DNA of 64,000 bases from an uncultured Elusimicrobiales bacterium (GCA_944324115.1 CALUVB010000003.1:62001-126000), one strand, 5' to 3'; numbered from the stretch's first letter, positions 24,721-34,003 are shown. The notes: generated from the sequence alone by a model not told the origin. Program-made: numbers and translations.

Positions 24721-25482
24721 TTATTGGGAAGCGGAGGCGTCTTTTCCAGTTTTTGTTTGCGTCTGTGCAGTGGAACAATATGTGCAGGCTTCATGTAGCA
24801 AAGGCAGCAAAGCAGCACTTTTTTCGTCTGCACGGGCCAAATCCGGCAATGTTTTGCCTTGATAGACGCGGCAGGGGTTAGCCTTATATTTCAAAAGCGT
24901 TTGTACAACGGCAGGGTTTTTATTTTCCGTTACGGCATAGTACAAAGGGTCCGTCTGCCAGCGGGTATACAGATTAGGGTCGGCTTCTCTTTTAAGCAGA
25001 TATTCCAATAAGGAAAGGCGCTGCTCTTCCGACGGAAAATCAGACACAACGGCCAATAGCAGCGGGGAAGCCCCCGTATCGGTTTGTACATTGGGGTCGA
25101 CCCCGGCCTGTAACAATTGGATAGCGGTTTGGGCATGGCCGTCTCGTATGGCCACAAACAGCGGAGTCCACCCCTGTATATTGCGCTGGGCGGGGTTTTG
25201 GCCTTGTTTGATTAAATATGCAATCACTTCCGCATTACCGCCGGAAGCGGCGGCCAGCAGCGGGGTAAATTCGGCGGATTGGTAGTGGCGGGCAGGATCT
25301 GAAATATACATAACATAATGCAGCGGGGAGCCGTTTTCTAGTGCGTTTTTGACGCCGATTAAATCGCCGTCATAAGCGGCCCAGATGAGTTCTTCAGCCC
25401 GCTGGGCCTGCAGCGCTTGTTGGTAATAAATGCAACAAACTATCGCAGCAAAAGCTACTAACAAAATGCCGATTTTTTTCAT
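24721..25482 (-). CDS. Ankyrin-repeat protein with N-terminal membrane anchor
   Basis: A 253-residue protein. Residues 5-20 are hydrophobic (ILLVAFAAIVCCIYY) and act as a signal anchor. Five to six ankyrin repeats follow (for example FTPLLAAASGGNAEVIAYLIKQG and WTPLFVAIRDGHAQTAIQLL). Ankyrin arrays bind other proteins; no enzyme domain is present. Location is probably periplasmic. A TATAAT box lies 4 nt before the ATG with no Shine-Dalgarno site. It overlaps nothing, but it ends next to the broken pilin. Confidence 0.9.
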   Translation of the reverse strand: MKKIGILLVAFAAIVCCIYYQQALQAQRAEELIWAAYDGDLIGVKNALENGSPLHYVMYISDPARHYQSAEFTPLLAAASGGNAEVIAYLIKQGQNPAQRNIQGWTPLFVAIRDGHAQTAIQLLQAGVDPNVQTDTGASPLLLAVVSDFPSEEQRLSLLEYLLKREADPNLYTRWQTDPLYYAVTENKNPAVVQTLLKYKANPCRVYQGKTLPDLARADEKSAALLPLLHEACTYCSTAQTQTKTGKDASASQ

Positions 25483-25550
25483 ACAGATTATACCGGGAAA
25501 TTTGAACAGCTTATAAATTATATAAAATCCATATTATATTTTAGAGATAA

Positions 25551-25580
25551 AAAATTCTCCGATATTTATCGGAGAATTTT
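25551..25580 (-). terminator. Intrinsic terminator
   Basis: A perfect 14-bp inverted repeat AAAATTCTCCGATA / TATCGGAGAATTTT, downstream of the minus-strand gene at 25634-26233. Confidence 0.8.
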
Positions 25581-25633
25581 TGCAAGGCTCTGTTAAAACA
25601 TTTATAACAGTATTTTTGCAAATGTTTTGCTCT

Positions 25634-26233
25634 CTATTTTTTATGGCATTTGCGCTGGAAAGATTTTTTGATAGCTTGATAAATGTCGCGATATCCTTCT
25701 GCGTAATTTGCTTTTGTGTATCCTTCCGCTATATTCTGATAGCCTTCTTTTAATGTGGAGTTTGCTGCTTTGACTACTTGCACAACTCCTTGTCCAAGTT
25801 GGCGATATCCTTCTATATAATCTATCTGCGCAGGGGCAGGGTTTTGGGAAGAAGAAAAAAGGGAACGCCCTTTTTGGTAGCCTTTTTCTTGAGCGGATTT
25901 ATACGCTTCCAGAGAAGGACAGGAAGGATAATCCTCTTGCCATTTTAGAAGGTGCTGGCAATAAGCCAAGGTGTTACTTAACAAAGAATCTTCCGTATCG
26001 GGCAGAGCGGCCTCCTTAGTAACGGCACGTGCAAAGCCCTGACAATAGGCCACCCCTTCTGCTGCGTTGTGAAAGCAGTAATCATGCAAACAAGTGGCCG
26101 GAATTTGGCGGGCAATGGCTTCTTCTATTTCCTTTTTAAGGGATTCTTGTTCTGGTAAACGTTGAGCATTCACGGGAAAAGATAGCACCAGAATACCAAG
26201 AAACAATATGGAAAGCACTAGTTTTTTTCTCAT
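25634..26233 (-). CDS. Secreted protein of unknown function
   Basis: A 199-residue protein with a signal peptide (MRKKLVLSILFLGILVLSFPVNA). The mature part has five to six cysteines (TCLHDYC, AYCQGF, AYCQHL, PSC) in its first half. The second half repeats EGYRQLGQGVVQ, EGYQNIAEGYTKA and EGYRDIYQAIKK, an approximate EGY-based helical repeat. I do not recognise a family. GAGGAGCG precedes the ATG. It forms a group of exported small proteins with its neighbour at 26445. Confidence 0.82.
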   Translation of the reverse strand: MRKKLVLSILFLGILVLSFPVNAQRLPEQESLKKEIEEAIARQIPATCLHDYCFHNAAEGVAYCQGFARAVTKEAALPDTEDSLLSNTLAYCQHLLKWQEDYPSCPSLEAYKSAQEKGYQKGRSLFSSSQNPAPAQIDYIEGYRQLGQGVVQVVKAANSTLKEGYQNIAEGYTKANYAEGYRDIYQAIKKSFQRKCHKK

Positions 26234-26298
26234 AAGGCGCTCCTCTTTATAATAAAGACTTCTTACCTATATTATGTGATTATATTTTTTTTAATACA

Positions 26299-26335
26299 AG
26301 GGCCTTTGGACCTATTTATGCGGTACAAAGGACCT
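26299..26335. repeat. Short palindromic element (GGGCCTTTGGACC type)
   Basis: AGGGCCTTTGGACCT followed by ATTTATGCGGTACAAAGGACCT. The part TATGCGGTA(T)CAAAGGRC recurs at about 27104-27120. Similar palindromes lie at 4493 and 36873-36909. Confidence 0.45.
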
Positions 26336-26444
26336 AAATTTAATTATGTTTTGGCGGGTAAACTTACTATAAAGAAAATACGATTCCATGGGCAAAAATA
26401 TAAAAATCTATTTTGCCTTAATTGTTTGCTGTTTATAGCTTGTT

Positions 26445-26921
26445 TTATTGCTTTTTAGTTTTAATGGCGCGCAAATAAGCCTTTTCAATGGCGCGGGTTA
26501 AAGAGTCTCTTTGATGTTGTTCTTGTGTGTTTAAACGGGGCGTGTTGCGCGAAAGCTTTGCCTCTTTTCTTTTTTGTACAGCTTCTATAAGGGGGCGTAT
26601 GCTTACAAATTCTGCTTCCGTCTGATTTTGAAGGAAATAAGATTTTTTGGACGATTGATCCTTGGCCGGGAGCGTTTTGTTTTGTGTGGCATTTTGCTGG
26701 CGCAGCCGGTGTGCTTGAATAATCGGTTCTATGCTTACATAATCAGGCAAAGGAGGAGTTTGGGTGCGTTTTTGAAGCTTTGTAGTCTTTTGTTTAAATA
26801 AGCCTGTACAAGAAATATAACCGTCATTATAAGCAGGAGAGTCCGGGCCGGTTAATGCTTTTTGGGCAAAAGCAGGAGCAGTAATCAACGTCAAGGTAAG
26901 TGCAAAAATAATTTTTTTCAT
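26445..26921 (-). CDS. Secreted basic protein of unknown function
   Basis: A 158-residue protein with a signal peptide (MKKIIFALTLTLITAPAFAQ). The mature chain is basic and rich in Gln/Lys/Thr. It contains an internal duplication of YVSIEPIIQAHRLRQQ and FVSIRPLIEAVQKRKE, spaced about 50 residues. It has one cysteine. No known domain. The upstream neighbour region holds a palindromic element also found at 26299. Confidence 0.78.
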   Translation of the reverse strand: MKKIIFALTLTLITAPAFAQKALTGPDSPAYNDGYISCTGLFKQKTTKLQKRTQTPPLPDYVSIEPIIQAHRLRQQNATQNKTLPAKDQSSKKSYFLQNQTEAEFVSIRPLIEAVQKRKEAKLSRNTPRLNTQEQHQRDSLTRAIEKAYLRAIKTKKQ

Positions 26922-27084
26922 AAAATCTCACTATGACAAATTTCCATCTTCAAATATAATATAACAAAAATAAGATAAATACAATAAAAGTTGAACCTGC
27001 CAAAAAGACTAACGTCCCATTTTGCTTTTCTTAAAATAGCTGCTAATAAAAGCCGCCTATTGGCAAAACAGCCGTTTCTTATTA

Positions 27085-27125
27085 TAGGGGGCCGTATGTC
27101 TATATGCGGTATCAAAGGGCGCTTT
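27085..27125. repeat. Second copy of a short palindromic/dispersed element
   Basis: GGGGGCCGTATGTCTATATGCGG then TATCAAAGGGCG resembles the element at 26299-26335 in order and spacing (GGGCC, TATGCGGTA, CAAAGG). Confidence 0.35.
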
Positions 27126-27156
27126 ATAAGCAAAATAGTCAATGTAGCAGAAAGGC

Positions 27157-27188
27157 TTGACTCTTTTTTTTTTTGATAAATTTTTTTT
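27157..27188 (+). promoter_or_regulatory. Pilin promoter with T11 spacer tract
   Basis: TTGACT (27157-27162), C, 11 T (27164-27174), GATAAA, then T8 and ATG at 27189. The spacer to TAAATT is 14 nt. GCAGAAAGGCTTG upstream is shared with the promoter at 62027. TTGATAAATTTTTTT is matched by AAAAAAATTATCAA just inside the gene, with one bulge. Confidence 0.68.
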
Positions 27189-27749
27189 ATGGAAAAAAAT
27201 TATCAAGAAAGGTCTCTCAAAAGCCAAGCTTTCGCCCAACTCTATCAGAAGGCAGGATTTACCCTTATAGAATTGCTGGTAGTAGTGTTAATTATAGGCA
27301 TATTGGCGGCGGTTGCATTGCCTCAGTATGAACGGGCTGTGGGGAAAGCCCGTCTGACGAAATTACTAATTCAGACCAAAGCCATTGAAGATGCCGAAAA
27401 AATTTATTATATGGCAAATGGCAAATATACCGATCAAATCAATGATTTAGACATTCAGCTTATGGGTGGAAATCTGACAGATCAAAAAAACGGGGTCGTA
27501 TATCCCGGCGGTTATTATATCTATATTATCTCTGATCAGGAGGGTGATGCCTGGCATGTGGAAGCAGGCGGAGGAACCCCCTCTTTGGGCGTTGTACTCC
27601 AGCGTATGTTTGGGTGGAATTATGACCGCTGTGTAGTTACGGGGACTGCCAAAGCGGGAGTAGGAGAGTATTTATGTGAAAGTTTGGGCGGATATAATAA
27701 ACGGGTCAGCAGCAATACGGGCTATACAATTTATGATTTGCCTAAATGA
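27189..27749 (+). CDS. Type IV pilin / pseudopilin
   Basis: A 186-residue prepilin. A basic leader of 22 residues ends KAG; the cleavage site [15 protein letters not shown] has the essential Glu5 of the mature chain, and ALPQYERAV completes the N-terminal helix. The body has the typical EKIYYMANGKYTDQINDLDI segment and a Cys pair near the C-terminus (DRCVVTG, YLCESLG) like the disulfide loop of pilins. It is exported through the type IV pilus or type II secretion machinery, whose core genes are not in the window. It stands alone with its own promoter and terminator, like the other pilins here. Confidence 0.93.
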   Translation: MEKNYQERSLKSQAFAQLYQKAGFTLIELLVVVLIIGILAAVALPQYERAVGKARLTKLLIQTKAIEDAEKIYYMANGKYTDQINDLDIQLMGGNLTDQKNGVVYPGGYYIYIISDQEGDAWHVEAGGGTPSLGVVLQRMFGWNYDRCVVTGTAKAGVGEYLCESLGGYNKRVSSNTGYTIYDLPK

Positions 27750-27776
27750 TGAATCTAAATCCGGTATATCACCAAG

Positions 27777-27804
27777 CGCTCCGCTATGGAAGGCGGAGCG
27801 TTTT
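27777..27804 (+). terminator. Intrinsic terminator
   Basis: CGCTCCGC / GCGGAGCG followed by TTTT, 28 bp after the pilin stop. Confidence 0.85.
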
Positions 27805-28175
27805 ATCATATAGAAAATATTTAATTGGAATAGAAAGATTTTCTGTTTGGTGCAGCCAATTGACGGCGCTAGAACCCGAGACATCTAGGCTGTTTAAAAA
27901 CACCACCAGCAACGGGAGATTGATTTCCTTTAGGATAACTTGCCGTGTGAAATTGTTTTAGATTGAGTGGGCCGATGAGCCTGTTTTTGTGTAGTTTAGG
28001 AAATACTCCCGGCGTGTGCGGCAGGGAGCTGGGGCTGGCTTAGAGCGTTCGTTTTACTCCCTAAAATCAATAGCCGGAGATTTTGCCCTATAGGTTTTTA
28101 GTAGCTAGTTGATAGAAGCCGTGCTGAAAAGAATAGGATAAATGCCGGAATAAAAATGACTGCACGGCCATATTA
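27805..28175. other. Intergenic region; no supported gene
   Basis: About 370 bp between the pilin terminator and the nifJ terminator. No frame with start signals, no structured RNA and no repeat was found by eye. Confidence 0.5.
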
Positions 28176-28213
28176 AAAACCCCGACTTGCTTCTTAGGCA
28201 AGCCGGGGTTTTT
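28176..28213 (-). terminator. Intrinsic terminator of nifJ
   Basis: AAAAACCCCG-AC-TTGC / GCAA-GC-CGGGGTTTTT stem with T tracts, immediately after the minus-strand nifJ stop. Confidence 0.9.
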
Positions 28214-28226
28214 GTGTACCTACAAA

Positions 28227-31200
28227 CTATTTTTCCACTTTTACAGCCGGCTCAATGGCGGCCAGTTGTTTATACAGGTCGCGTCTCCAGGCATATTCGG
28301 ATTCGGCGCGTTTAATCAACTCTTTGGCGAGTTCCGGATTATCGCGCATGAGCCCTTTGAAGCGGTTTTCGCCGCTCATATAATCCGCCAGCGGCAGTGT
28401 GGGGTCCGTCAGCGGGCTGTCTACATGCAGCGGGTTTTTGCCCTCGTAGCGCGCTTCGGGGTTGAAGCGGTAGAGAATCCAGCGGCCGGCCTGCACCGCG
28501 CGTTTGGCTTCGCCCATACCCTTAGACATATCAATGCCGTGGGCAATGCAGTGAGAATAGGCGATTACCAAAGCCGGGCCGTCGTACGCGTCAGCTTCCG
28601 CCAGGGCCTGAATGGTCTGGTTCATGTTGGCACCCATAGCCACCTGCGCTACATAGATGTTGCCGTAGGTCATGGCAATCATGCCCAGGTCTTTCTTCGG
28701 CATGGTTTTGCCGCCCGCGGCGAACAAGGCTTTGGCGCCCAACGGGGTGGCTTTGGACATCTGACCGCCGGTGTTGGAGTATACTTCCGTATCCAGCACC
28801 AAGATTTTGATGTTCTTGCCGCTGGCTAACACATGGTCCAACCCGCCGTAGCCGATATCGTAGGCCCAGCCGTCGCCGCCCAAGATCCAGACGGATTTGC
28901 GCACCAGATAGTCGGCAAAGCTCAAGAGGCGTTTGCCTTTTTCGCAGTCGGTTTTTTCTAAGATGGCTTTGAGTTCGGCTACGCTCTTGCGCTGTGCTTC
29001 CACATCGGCATCGGTTTTTTGCGCGTTGTTCAAGATAGTGTCCACCAAAGCGGCGTGGTCTTTAAGGCAGCCTTCTTTGACTTCGTTTAACAGGGCTTTG
29101 GCGTCGCTGTTCAACTGATCATACGCTACGCGGATACCCAAGCCGAATTCGGCGTTGTCTTCAAACAAGGAGTTAGACCAAGCCGGCCCTTTGCCGTCGT
29201 CGCGTTTGCAGTACGGTGTGGTGGGCAGGTTGCCTCCGTAAATGGAGGAGCAGCCCGTCGCGTTGGCCACAGCCAAGCGGTCGCCAAACAGCTGGGTTAA
29301 GAGTTTTACATATGGGGTTTCGCCGCAGCCCGCGCACGCACCAGAGAACTCAAACAAAGGCTTTTGCATTTGCGAACCTTTGACGCTTTCTTTCTTGGTC
29401 TTTACTTCAGCTTGTTTGAGGCCCAGGAAGAAGGCAAAGTTATCAATTTCATTGTCGCGCACTTCCAGCTGGTGCACCATATTGATGGCTTTCTTTTCCG
29501 GGTTCTCTTTATTCTTGGCGGGGCAGTTAAAGATACACGCACCGCAGCCTGTACAGTCTTCCACCGCTACTTGCACTGTAAATTTCAAACCAGCCAAGTC
29601 GGCTTTGCCGTCGGCAGATTTGAAGGTTTTCGGCGCGTCTTTAAGCGCCGCGGCATCGTAGGCTTTAATGCGGATAGCCGCATGCGGGCACACTAAAGAG
29701 CAGAAACCGCACTGAATGCAGGTATTGGGGTCCCATTGAGGCACCTGGATAGCGATATTGCGTTTTTCATACTGCGTGGTGCCGGTGGGATAGACGCCGC
29801 CTTCGGGCATGGCAGAGGTCGGCAATTCGTCGCCGCGGCCGGCAATCATTTCTCCCAGCACGTCTTTGACAAACGCCGGAGCATCGGCCGGTACGGGGGC
29901 TTTGGTGTGCAGATTGGAAGTTACCTTCGCCGGATATTTTACTTCATGCAAACCGGCCAAAGCCGCGTCAACGGCTTTATAGTTTTTCTGCACGATTTCT
30001 TCACCTTTTTTGGAATAAGTTTTCTTGATGGCTTCTTTAATGTCGGCAATGGCTTTTTCCGTCGGAATTACGCCGGCAATACCGAAGAACGCCGTCTGCA
30101 TAATGGTGTTGGTGCGGCTGCCCATGCCGGTGGCCAACGCAATGTCAGAAGCGTCAATGACGTACACTTTGAGTTTTTTGTCAATGATTTGCTGCTGCAC
30201 TTCGGCGGTTAAATGGTTCCACACGTCTTCGGCGGAGTACGGAGAGTTAATCAACACCGTGGCGCCGTTTTTGGCTTTGCCCAGCACATCGTATTTATCC
30301 AAGAAGTCAAACATATGCACGCCGATGAAATCAGCGGATTGGATTAAATACGGTGCGCGGATATAGTTTTTGCCAAAGCGAATGTGGGAGGTGGTCATGG
30401 AGCCGGATTTCTTGGAGTCGTACACAAAGTAACCTTGTGCAAAGAATCCGTTGGCGCTGATGATTTTCATCGTGTTTTTGTTGGCGCCTACCGTACCGTC
30501 AGAGCCTAACCCGTAAAACATAGCGGCGAAAATGTTGTCGCCGGCTTTGTTTTCCAGTTTGGTTACGGGCAGGGAAGTGTGGGTCAAATCATCATTGATA
30601 CCGACAGTAAAGTTCTTTTTGGGTTCTTTGAGGTCCAAATTGTCAAATACGGCTTTTACGTCGGAAGGGGTAAAGTCTTTAGACCCAATGCCATAACGCC
30701 CGCCGATAATAAGCGGCGTGACTGGGAATTTGGCCTTGGCTTCTTCGGTCAAGAACGCGGCGCACACGTCTTGGAACAAAGGTTCGCCCAGGGCGCCCGG
30801 TTCTTTGGTGCGGTCCAACACAGCCACTTTTTTGACCGTATTGGGAATTACGCGGATAAAATCGGCAATGCTGAAAGGGCGGAACAGTTTGACTTTGAGC
30901 ACACCCACTTTTTGACCTTTCATCGCTTCAGCGGCAATTTGCGCCACGTCAGCGCCGGAGCCCATGACAACGACCAGTTTTTCCGCGTCAGCGTCGCCGA
31001 CGTATTGGAACAGGTCGTATTTGCGGCCGGTTAGTTTTTCAAAGGCGGCCATTTCGTTTTTCACGATTTCGGGTACGGCATTGTAAAATTTATTCACGGC
31101 TTCGCGGGATTGGAAGTACACGTCTGGGTTGGCGGCGGTACCGCGCACGGTGGGGTGTTCCGGGTTTAAACCGCGGGCTTTATGTGCGGCGATGGCTTTT

Positions 31201-31787
31201 TCGTCAATCATAGAAGCCATCTGTTCTTTGGTCAGGGGTTCTACCATGTTCAGCTCGTGGCTGGTGCGGAACCCGTCAAAGAAATGCACGAACGGCACGC
31301 GCGCTTTGAGCGTGGAAGCCTGCGCGATTAAAGCCATATCCATGGCTTCCTGCGGATTGTCGGAGCACAGCATGGCCCAACCGGTGTGGCGTACGGACAT
31401 TACGTCAGAGTGATCGCCGAAAATAGACAAGGCGGTTGTAGCTAAAGCGCGGGCGGACACATGGAATACGGTCGGGGTCAGTTCGCCGGCAATTTTGTAC
31501 ATATTCGGAATCATCAAAAGCAAGCCCTGGGAGGCGGTAAACGTGGTGGTCAGTGCGCCGGCGGTTAATGAGCCGTGTACTGCACCGGAGGCGCCGCCTT
31601 CAGATTGCATTTCTGTTACGACGGGGACATTGCCCCAGATGTTGGTTTCGCCTTTGGCGCTTTTTGCGTCGCAGATTTCACCCATCGTAGAGGAAGGCGT
31701 GATAGGGTAAATCGCGATAACTTCGTTGGTGGCGTGCGCGACGTGGGATACTGCCGCGTTGCCGTCCATAGCGACTAGTTTGGCCAT
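28227..31787 (-). CDS. nifJ: Pyruvate:ferredoxin (flavodoxin) oxidoreductase
   Basis: Oxidatively decarboxylates pyruvate to acetyl-CoA and CO2 and reduces ferredoxin; the key enzyme of anaerobic pyruvate fermentation. At 1186 residues it is the single-chain type. Domains in order: N-terminal TPP-pyrimidine domain (ATNEVIAIYPITPSSTMGE), domain II, EKR region, a 2x[4Fe-4S] ferredoxin domain (CIQCGFCSLVCP about residue 689 and CTGCGACIFNCP about 745), and a C-terminal TPP domain with CAGCGETPYVK and GDGWAYDIGYGGLDHVLASG (about 970), which binds the proximal cluster and TPP. AAGGAG precedes the ATG. It is transcribed alone. Confidence 0.98.
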   Translation of the reverse strand: MAKLVAMDGNAAVSHVAHATNEVIAIYPITPSSTMGEICDAKSAKGETNIWGNVPVVTEMQSEGGASGAVHGSLTAGALTTTFTASQGLLLMIPNMYKIAGELTPTVFHVSARALATTALSIFGDHSDVMSVRHTGWAMLCSDNPQEAMDMALIAQASTLKARVPFVHFFDGFRTSHELNMVEPLTKEQMASMIDEKAIAAHKARGLNPEHPTVRGTAANPDVYFQSREAVNKFYNAVPEIVKNEMAAFEKLTGRKYDLFQYVGDADAEKLVVVMGSGADVAQIAAEAMKGQKVGVLKVKLFRPFSIADFIRVIPNTVKKVAVLDRTKEPGALGEPLFQDVCAAFLTEEAKAKFPVTPLIIGGRYGIGSKDFTPSDVKAVFDNLDLKEPKKNFTVGINDDLTHTSLPVTKLENKAGDNIFAAMFYGLGSDGTVGANKNTMKIISANGFFAQGYFVYDSKKSGSMTTSHIRFGKNYIRAPYLIQSADFIGVHMFDFLDKYDVLGKAKNGATVLINSPYSAEDVWNHLTAEVQQQIIDKKLKVYVIDASDIALATGMGSRTNTIMQTAFFGIAGVIPTEKAIADIKEAIKKTYSKKGEEIVQKNYKAVDAALAGLHEVKYPAKVTSNLHTKAPVPADAPAFVKDVLGEMIAGRGDELPTSAMPEGGVYPTGTTQYEKRNIAIQVPQWDPNTCIQCGFCSLVCPHAAIRIKAYDAAALKDAPKTFKSADGKADLAGLKFTVQVAVEDCTGCGACIFNCPAKNKENPEKKAINMVHQLEVRDNEIDNFAFFLGLKQAEVKTKKESVKGSQMQKPLFEFSGACAGCGETPYVKLLTQLFGDRLAVANATGCSSIYGGNLPTTPYCKRDDGKGPAWSNSLFEDNAEFGLGIRVAYDQLNSDAKALLNEVKEGCLKDHAALVDTILNNAQKTDADVEAQRKSVAELKAILEKTDCEKGKRLLSFADYLVRKSVWILGGDGWAYDIGYGGLDHVLASGKNIKILVLDTEVYSNTGGQMSKATPLGAKALFAAGGKTMPKKDLGMIAMTYGNIYVAQVAMGANMNQTIQALAEADAYDGPALVIAYSHCIAHGIDMSKGMGEAKRAVQAGRWILYRFNPEARYEGKNPLHVDSPLTDPTLPLADYMSGENRFKGLMRDNPELAKELIKRAESEYAWRRDLYKQLAAIEPAVKVEK

Positions 31788-32128
31788 AGAGTAAATCTCC
31801 TTTTGGTAATATAAAACGAGTTTTCCGCCTGGCTGTCAGACGGTAGGTTAAACAAGGTGCCGTATAAGCAGGTCTAAGCGGTATTTAACTACTCATACAT
31901 TGTATAATTTTAACCTTGCGCGCGCAAATACGCGCGCGTAGGAGAAAAACAAGCTGGGAGCATATTTGGGCTGTGCTTGCGGGCTGTAGCGTTTGAGAAG
32001 GTTTGCCCGGCTGGAAGGCGTGTTTTTTCTGGGCTTAGGCTTTGTTTATACAATAAGCGCAGCGGAGATTGGGGCGGTTGGAAGTGCTTTTTTTGATTTT
32101 GTTTGAGCCGGGCCGCGCTTGAATTTGA
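31788..32128. other. Intergenic region between nifJ and the glycosyltransferase gene
   Basis: About 340 bp. It should hold the nifJ promoter. A GCGCGCG-type inverted repeat lies at 31919-31938 beside a TATAAT-like site near 31902. No gene is supported; a long minus-strand frame here is antisense to the next gene. Confidence 0.5.
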
Positions 32129-32140
32129 TACACTAAACCT

Positions 32141-33355
32141 ATGACTACACACGCTTTTCGCCACTTTCTTTATTCCCACCGTTCCTTGTGCGTTGTTTAT
32201 GAAACGCTGCGCTGGCTGTGGCATAAACTTTTCTTTTTCGTGCATAGCCGTACCCCCGTATGGTATCGTTTTGACCAAAGGCACCCTGCGGGAGAGCCGA
32301 CCCGGGAAACAGTGCCTTTTGACGCCGCATGGTACCGTATCAAACGCCCGCTCTACCGTCATGAACACGTCTACTATGACTTTGAGAAAGCATTGGCGGT
32401 TAATCCGCAGGTTAAGGGACTGGCGCTGATCTTTTTTATGGGGATAGGGGATTATCTGTACGCAACGCCAATGATAGAGGCTTTGAAACAAAAATATCCG
32501 CAGCTGCCTTTTTACGGCTATGTGGGAGCGGATTTTGACCGCAGCAATTCTCCGTTGGTAGGCAAACTGCTTCAGACAAATCCCCATATAGAAAAGGTGT
32601 TTTATTTTAAAGGACAGCGCCACCCGCTGATCTGGAAAAACTATGATTATGAGGCGGCTTTTGCAGATATTCCGGAGGGCTTTTTGGCGGTGCCGGTATA
32701 TTATGATTACAGTGTGCGTGTGCCGCACCGCGTAACAAGCTTATTTGAAACTTTTAATCTGCCGGTGCCGCAGCAGGTGCCTGCGCCTAACATGTATTTT
32801 CCTGCCCAGCCTGCGCCGGTGGTACAGGAGTATTTGTCGGATATTTCCCGCCGGGCAGAGGGCACAAAAGGCATTGTGTTTTTACAGTTGGATTCGCGGG
32901 GGTCAAATTATGTTTATCCGTATATTAGCCGTTTGGCGGAGCAATTAATCAAAGAAGGATATTTTGTCATGAGCGTCACGAAAGGAGGTCCGCTGGCAAA
33001 CCCGGCTTATTGTGAGATAGATATTAAAAAGTTCACGATTAATGAAACGTGGCATTTATTGTCTTTGCTGAAAGAAAAATTTCCGTTGTATATCATTGCG
33101 GTTAATTCCGTTTTTTGGGCGGCTTCGGCGGGACTAAACTTGCCCAATTTGGGGCTGCAGCATTGGATAGACAAAAAAGTGCATAATTTGTGGTATCCCA
33201 ATATAGAAGTGGTGACGGATTATATTTACCCGCTTTTGCCGCGGGAAAAACAAATACCGGCCCCGCCGGAAAGCTATACCCGCCATAACAAAAAAATTAT
33301 TGATTATAAACCCGAGTGGGTCGTGAAATGGTTTAAAGAAAAATTCGGACATTGA
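32141..33355 (+). CDS. Glycosyltransferase family 9-like (heptosyltransferase-like) protein
   Basis: A 404-residue cytoplasmic protein with a GT-B look. GLALIFFMGIGDYLYATPMIEALKQKYP (about residues 92-120) matches the GT9 N-terminal motif GxGDxLxxTPxxxxLxxxYP, and the second half has GIVFLQLDSRG and the IIAVNSVFWAASAGLNLPNLGL segment that corresponds to the sugar-nucleotide side. It may add a sugar to lipopolysaccharide or another envelope glycan; donor and acceptor are unknown. TACACT ends 6 nt before the ATG and there is no Shine-Dalgarno site (leaderless). Confidence 0.75.
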   Translation: MTTHAFRHFLYSHRSLCVVYETLRWLWHKLFFFVHSRTPVWYRFDQRHPAGEPTRETVPFDAAWYRIKRPLYRHEHVYYDFEKALAVNPQVKGLALIFFMGIGDYLYATPMIEALKQKYPQLPFYGYVGADFDRSNSPLVGKLLQTNPHIEKVFYFKGQRHPLIWKNYDYEAAFADIPEGFLAVPVYYDYSVRVPHRVTSLFETFNLPVPQQVPAPNMYFPAQPAPVVQEYLSDISRRAEGTKGIVFLQLDSRGSNYVYPYISRLAEQLIKEGYFVMSVTKGGPLANPAYCEIDIKKFTINETWHLLSLLKEKFPLYIIAVNSVFWAASAGLNLPNLGLQHWIDKKVHNLWYPNIEVVTDYIYPLLPREKQIPAPPESYTRHNKKIIDYKPEWVVKWFKEKFGH

Positions 33356-33370
33356 TTTTAGCGCTTTTTT

Positions 33371-33404
33371 CCCGCCGCGTAGTGAACGCGGCGGGCGTTT
33401 TTTG
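33371..33404 (+). terminator. Intrinsic terminator
   Basis: CCCGCCGCGT / ACGCGGCGGG stem with AGTGA loop, followed by CGTTTTTT. Confidence 0.92.
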
Positions 33405-33412
33405 GCATACGC

Positions 33413-33444
33413 TTGTTTTTTTTTTTTTTTTTTAAAATTTGGCT
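33413..33444 (+). promoter_or_regulatory. Pilin promoter with T18 spacer tract
   Basis: TTG at 33413-33415 followed by 18 T (33416-33433), AAAATTTGGCT and the TTG start at 33445. With TAAAAT (33433-33438) as the -10 box, 6 nt remain to the start. The -35 ACT seen elsewhere is replaced by T. Confidence 0.6.
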
Positions 33445-33945
33445 TTGGACAAAATTTATCAAAAAACATTCCTCGGCGGCAAAAACGCCGGATTTACGCT
33501 AATAGAGCTGTTAGTCGTTGTTTTAATTATCGGCATACTGGCCGCTGTTGCCTTGCCGCAATATGAAAAAGCGGTGGAAAAATCCCGCGCGCTGGAAGGC
33601 ATTATGCTCGTGCGTTCTGTCGCCCAAGCCAACGAACGTTATTATTTGGCTAATTCCACTTATACAAAAGACATACAGGAGTTGGATTTGCAGTTTCCTG
33701 GAGAATATAAAATGGTGGGCAATACTTCCAGTTTGGAAACGGATAATTTCTCTTGCAGAGCCACCAATAGTCTTGGTGTTGAAGCGGTGATAGCTTTATG
33801 CCGGCGCCGCAATTCGGATTATTCCTACTCTCTGGAAATTCTTAAAACAGATTCGGCCCAAATAATTTGCGGCGGCAGTAATGATAAGGGAGAGAAACTG
33901 TGCAGTATGCTGGGCCGCAAAAACGGGAGCAGCTGGTATTTATAA
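33445..33945 (+). CDS. Type IV pilin / pseudopilin
   Basis: A 166-residue prepilin. The TTG at 33445 is chosen because it gives MDKIYQK, the same opening as the ATG-started homologues (MNKIYQK, MGKIYQK). The leader ends NAG before [14 protein letters not shown]; Glu5 is present and ALPQYEKAVEKSRALEG follows. Body features: ANERYYLANSTYTKDIQELDLQFPGEY and four cysteines (FSCRAT, ALCRRR, IICGGS, KLCSML). It is monocistronic between two terminators. Confidence 0.93.
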   Translation: MDKIYQKTFLGGKNAGFTLIELLVVVLIIGILAAVALPQYEKAVEKSRALEGIMLVRSVAQANERYYLANSTYTKDIQELDLQFPGEYKMVGNTSSLETDNFSCRATNSLGVEAVIALCRRRNSDYSYSLEILKTDSAQIICGGSNDKGEKLCSMLGRKNGSSWYL

Positions 33946-33971
33946 AGCCAAAATATAAATGACAGTGATGA

Positions 33972-34003
33972 AAAACCGCAGCGATATGTTTCGCTGCGGT
34001 TTT
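33972..34003. terminator. Bidirectional intrinsic terminator
   Basis: AAAACCGCAGCGA / TCGCTGCGGTTTT, a perfect 13-bp stem between the pilin and the converging nitroreductase gene. Confidence 0.9.

Noticed and set aside
31910-32728. Minus-strand frame of 272 codons
   Set aside because: It is the shadow of the glycosyltransferase-like gene on the other strand and has no ribosome binding site.
33371-33433. T18 tract as the tail of the preceding terminator
   Set aside because: The terminator at 33371-33404 has its own T run; the T18 tract is separated from it and has the same place relative to the start codon as at the other pilin loci.
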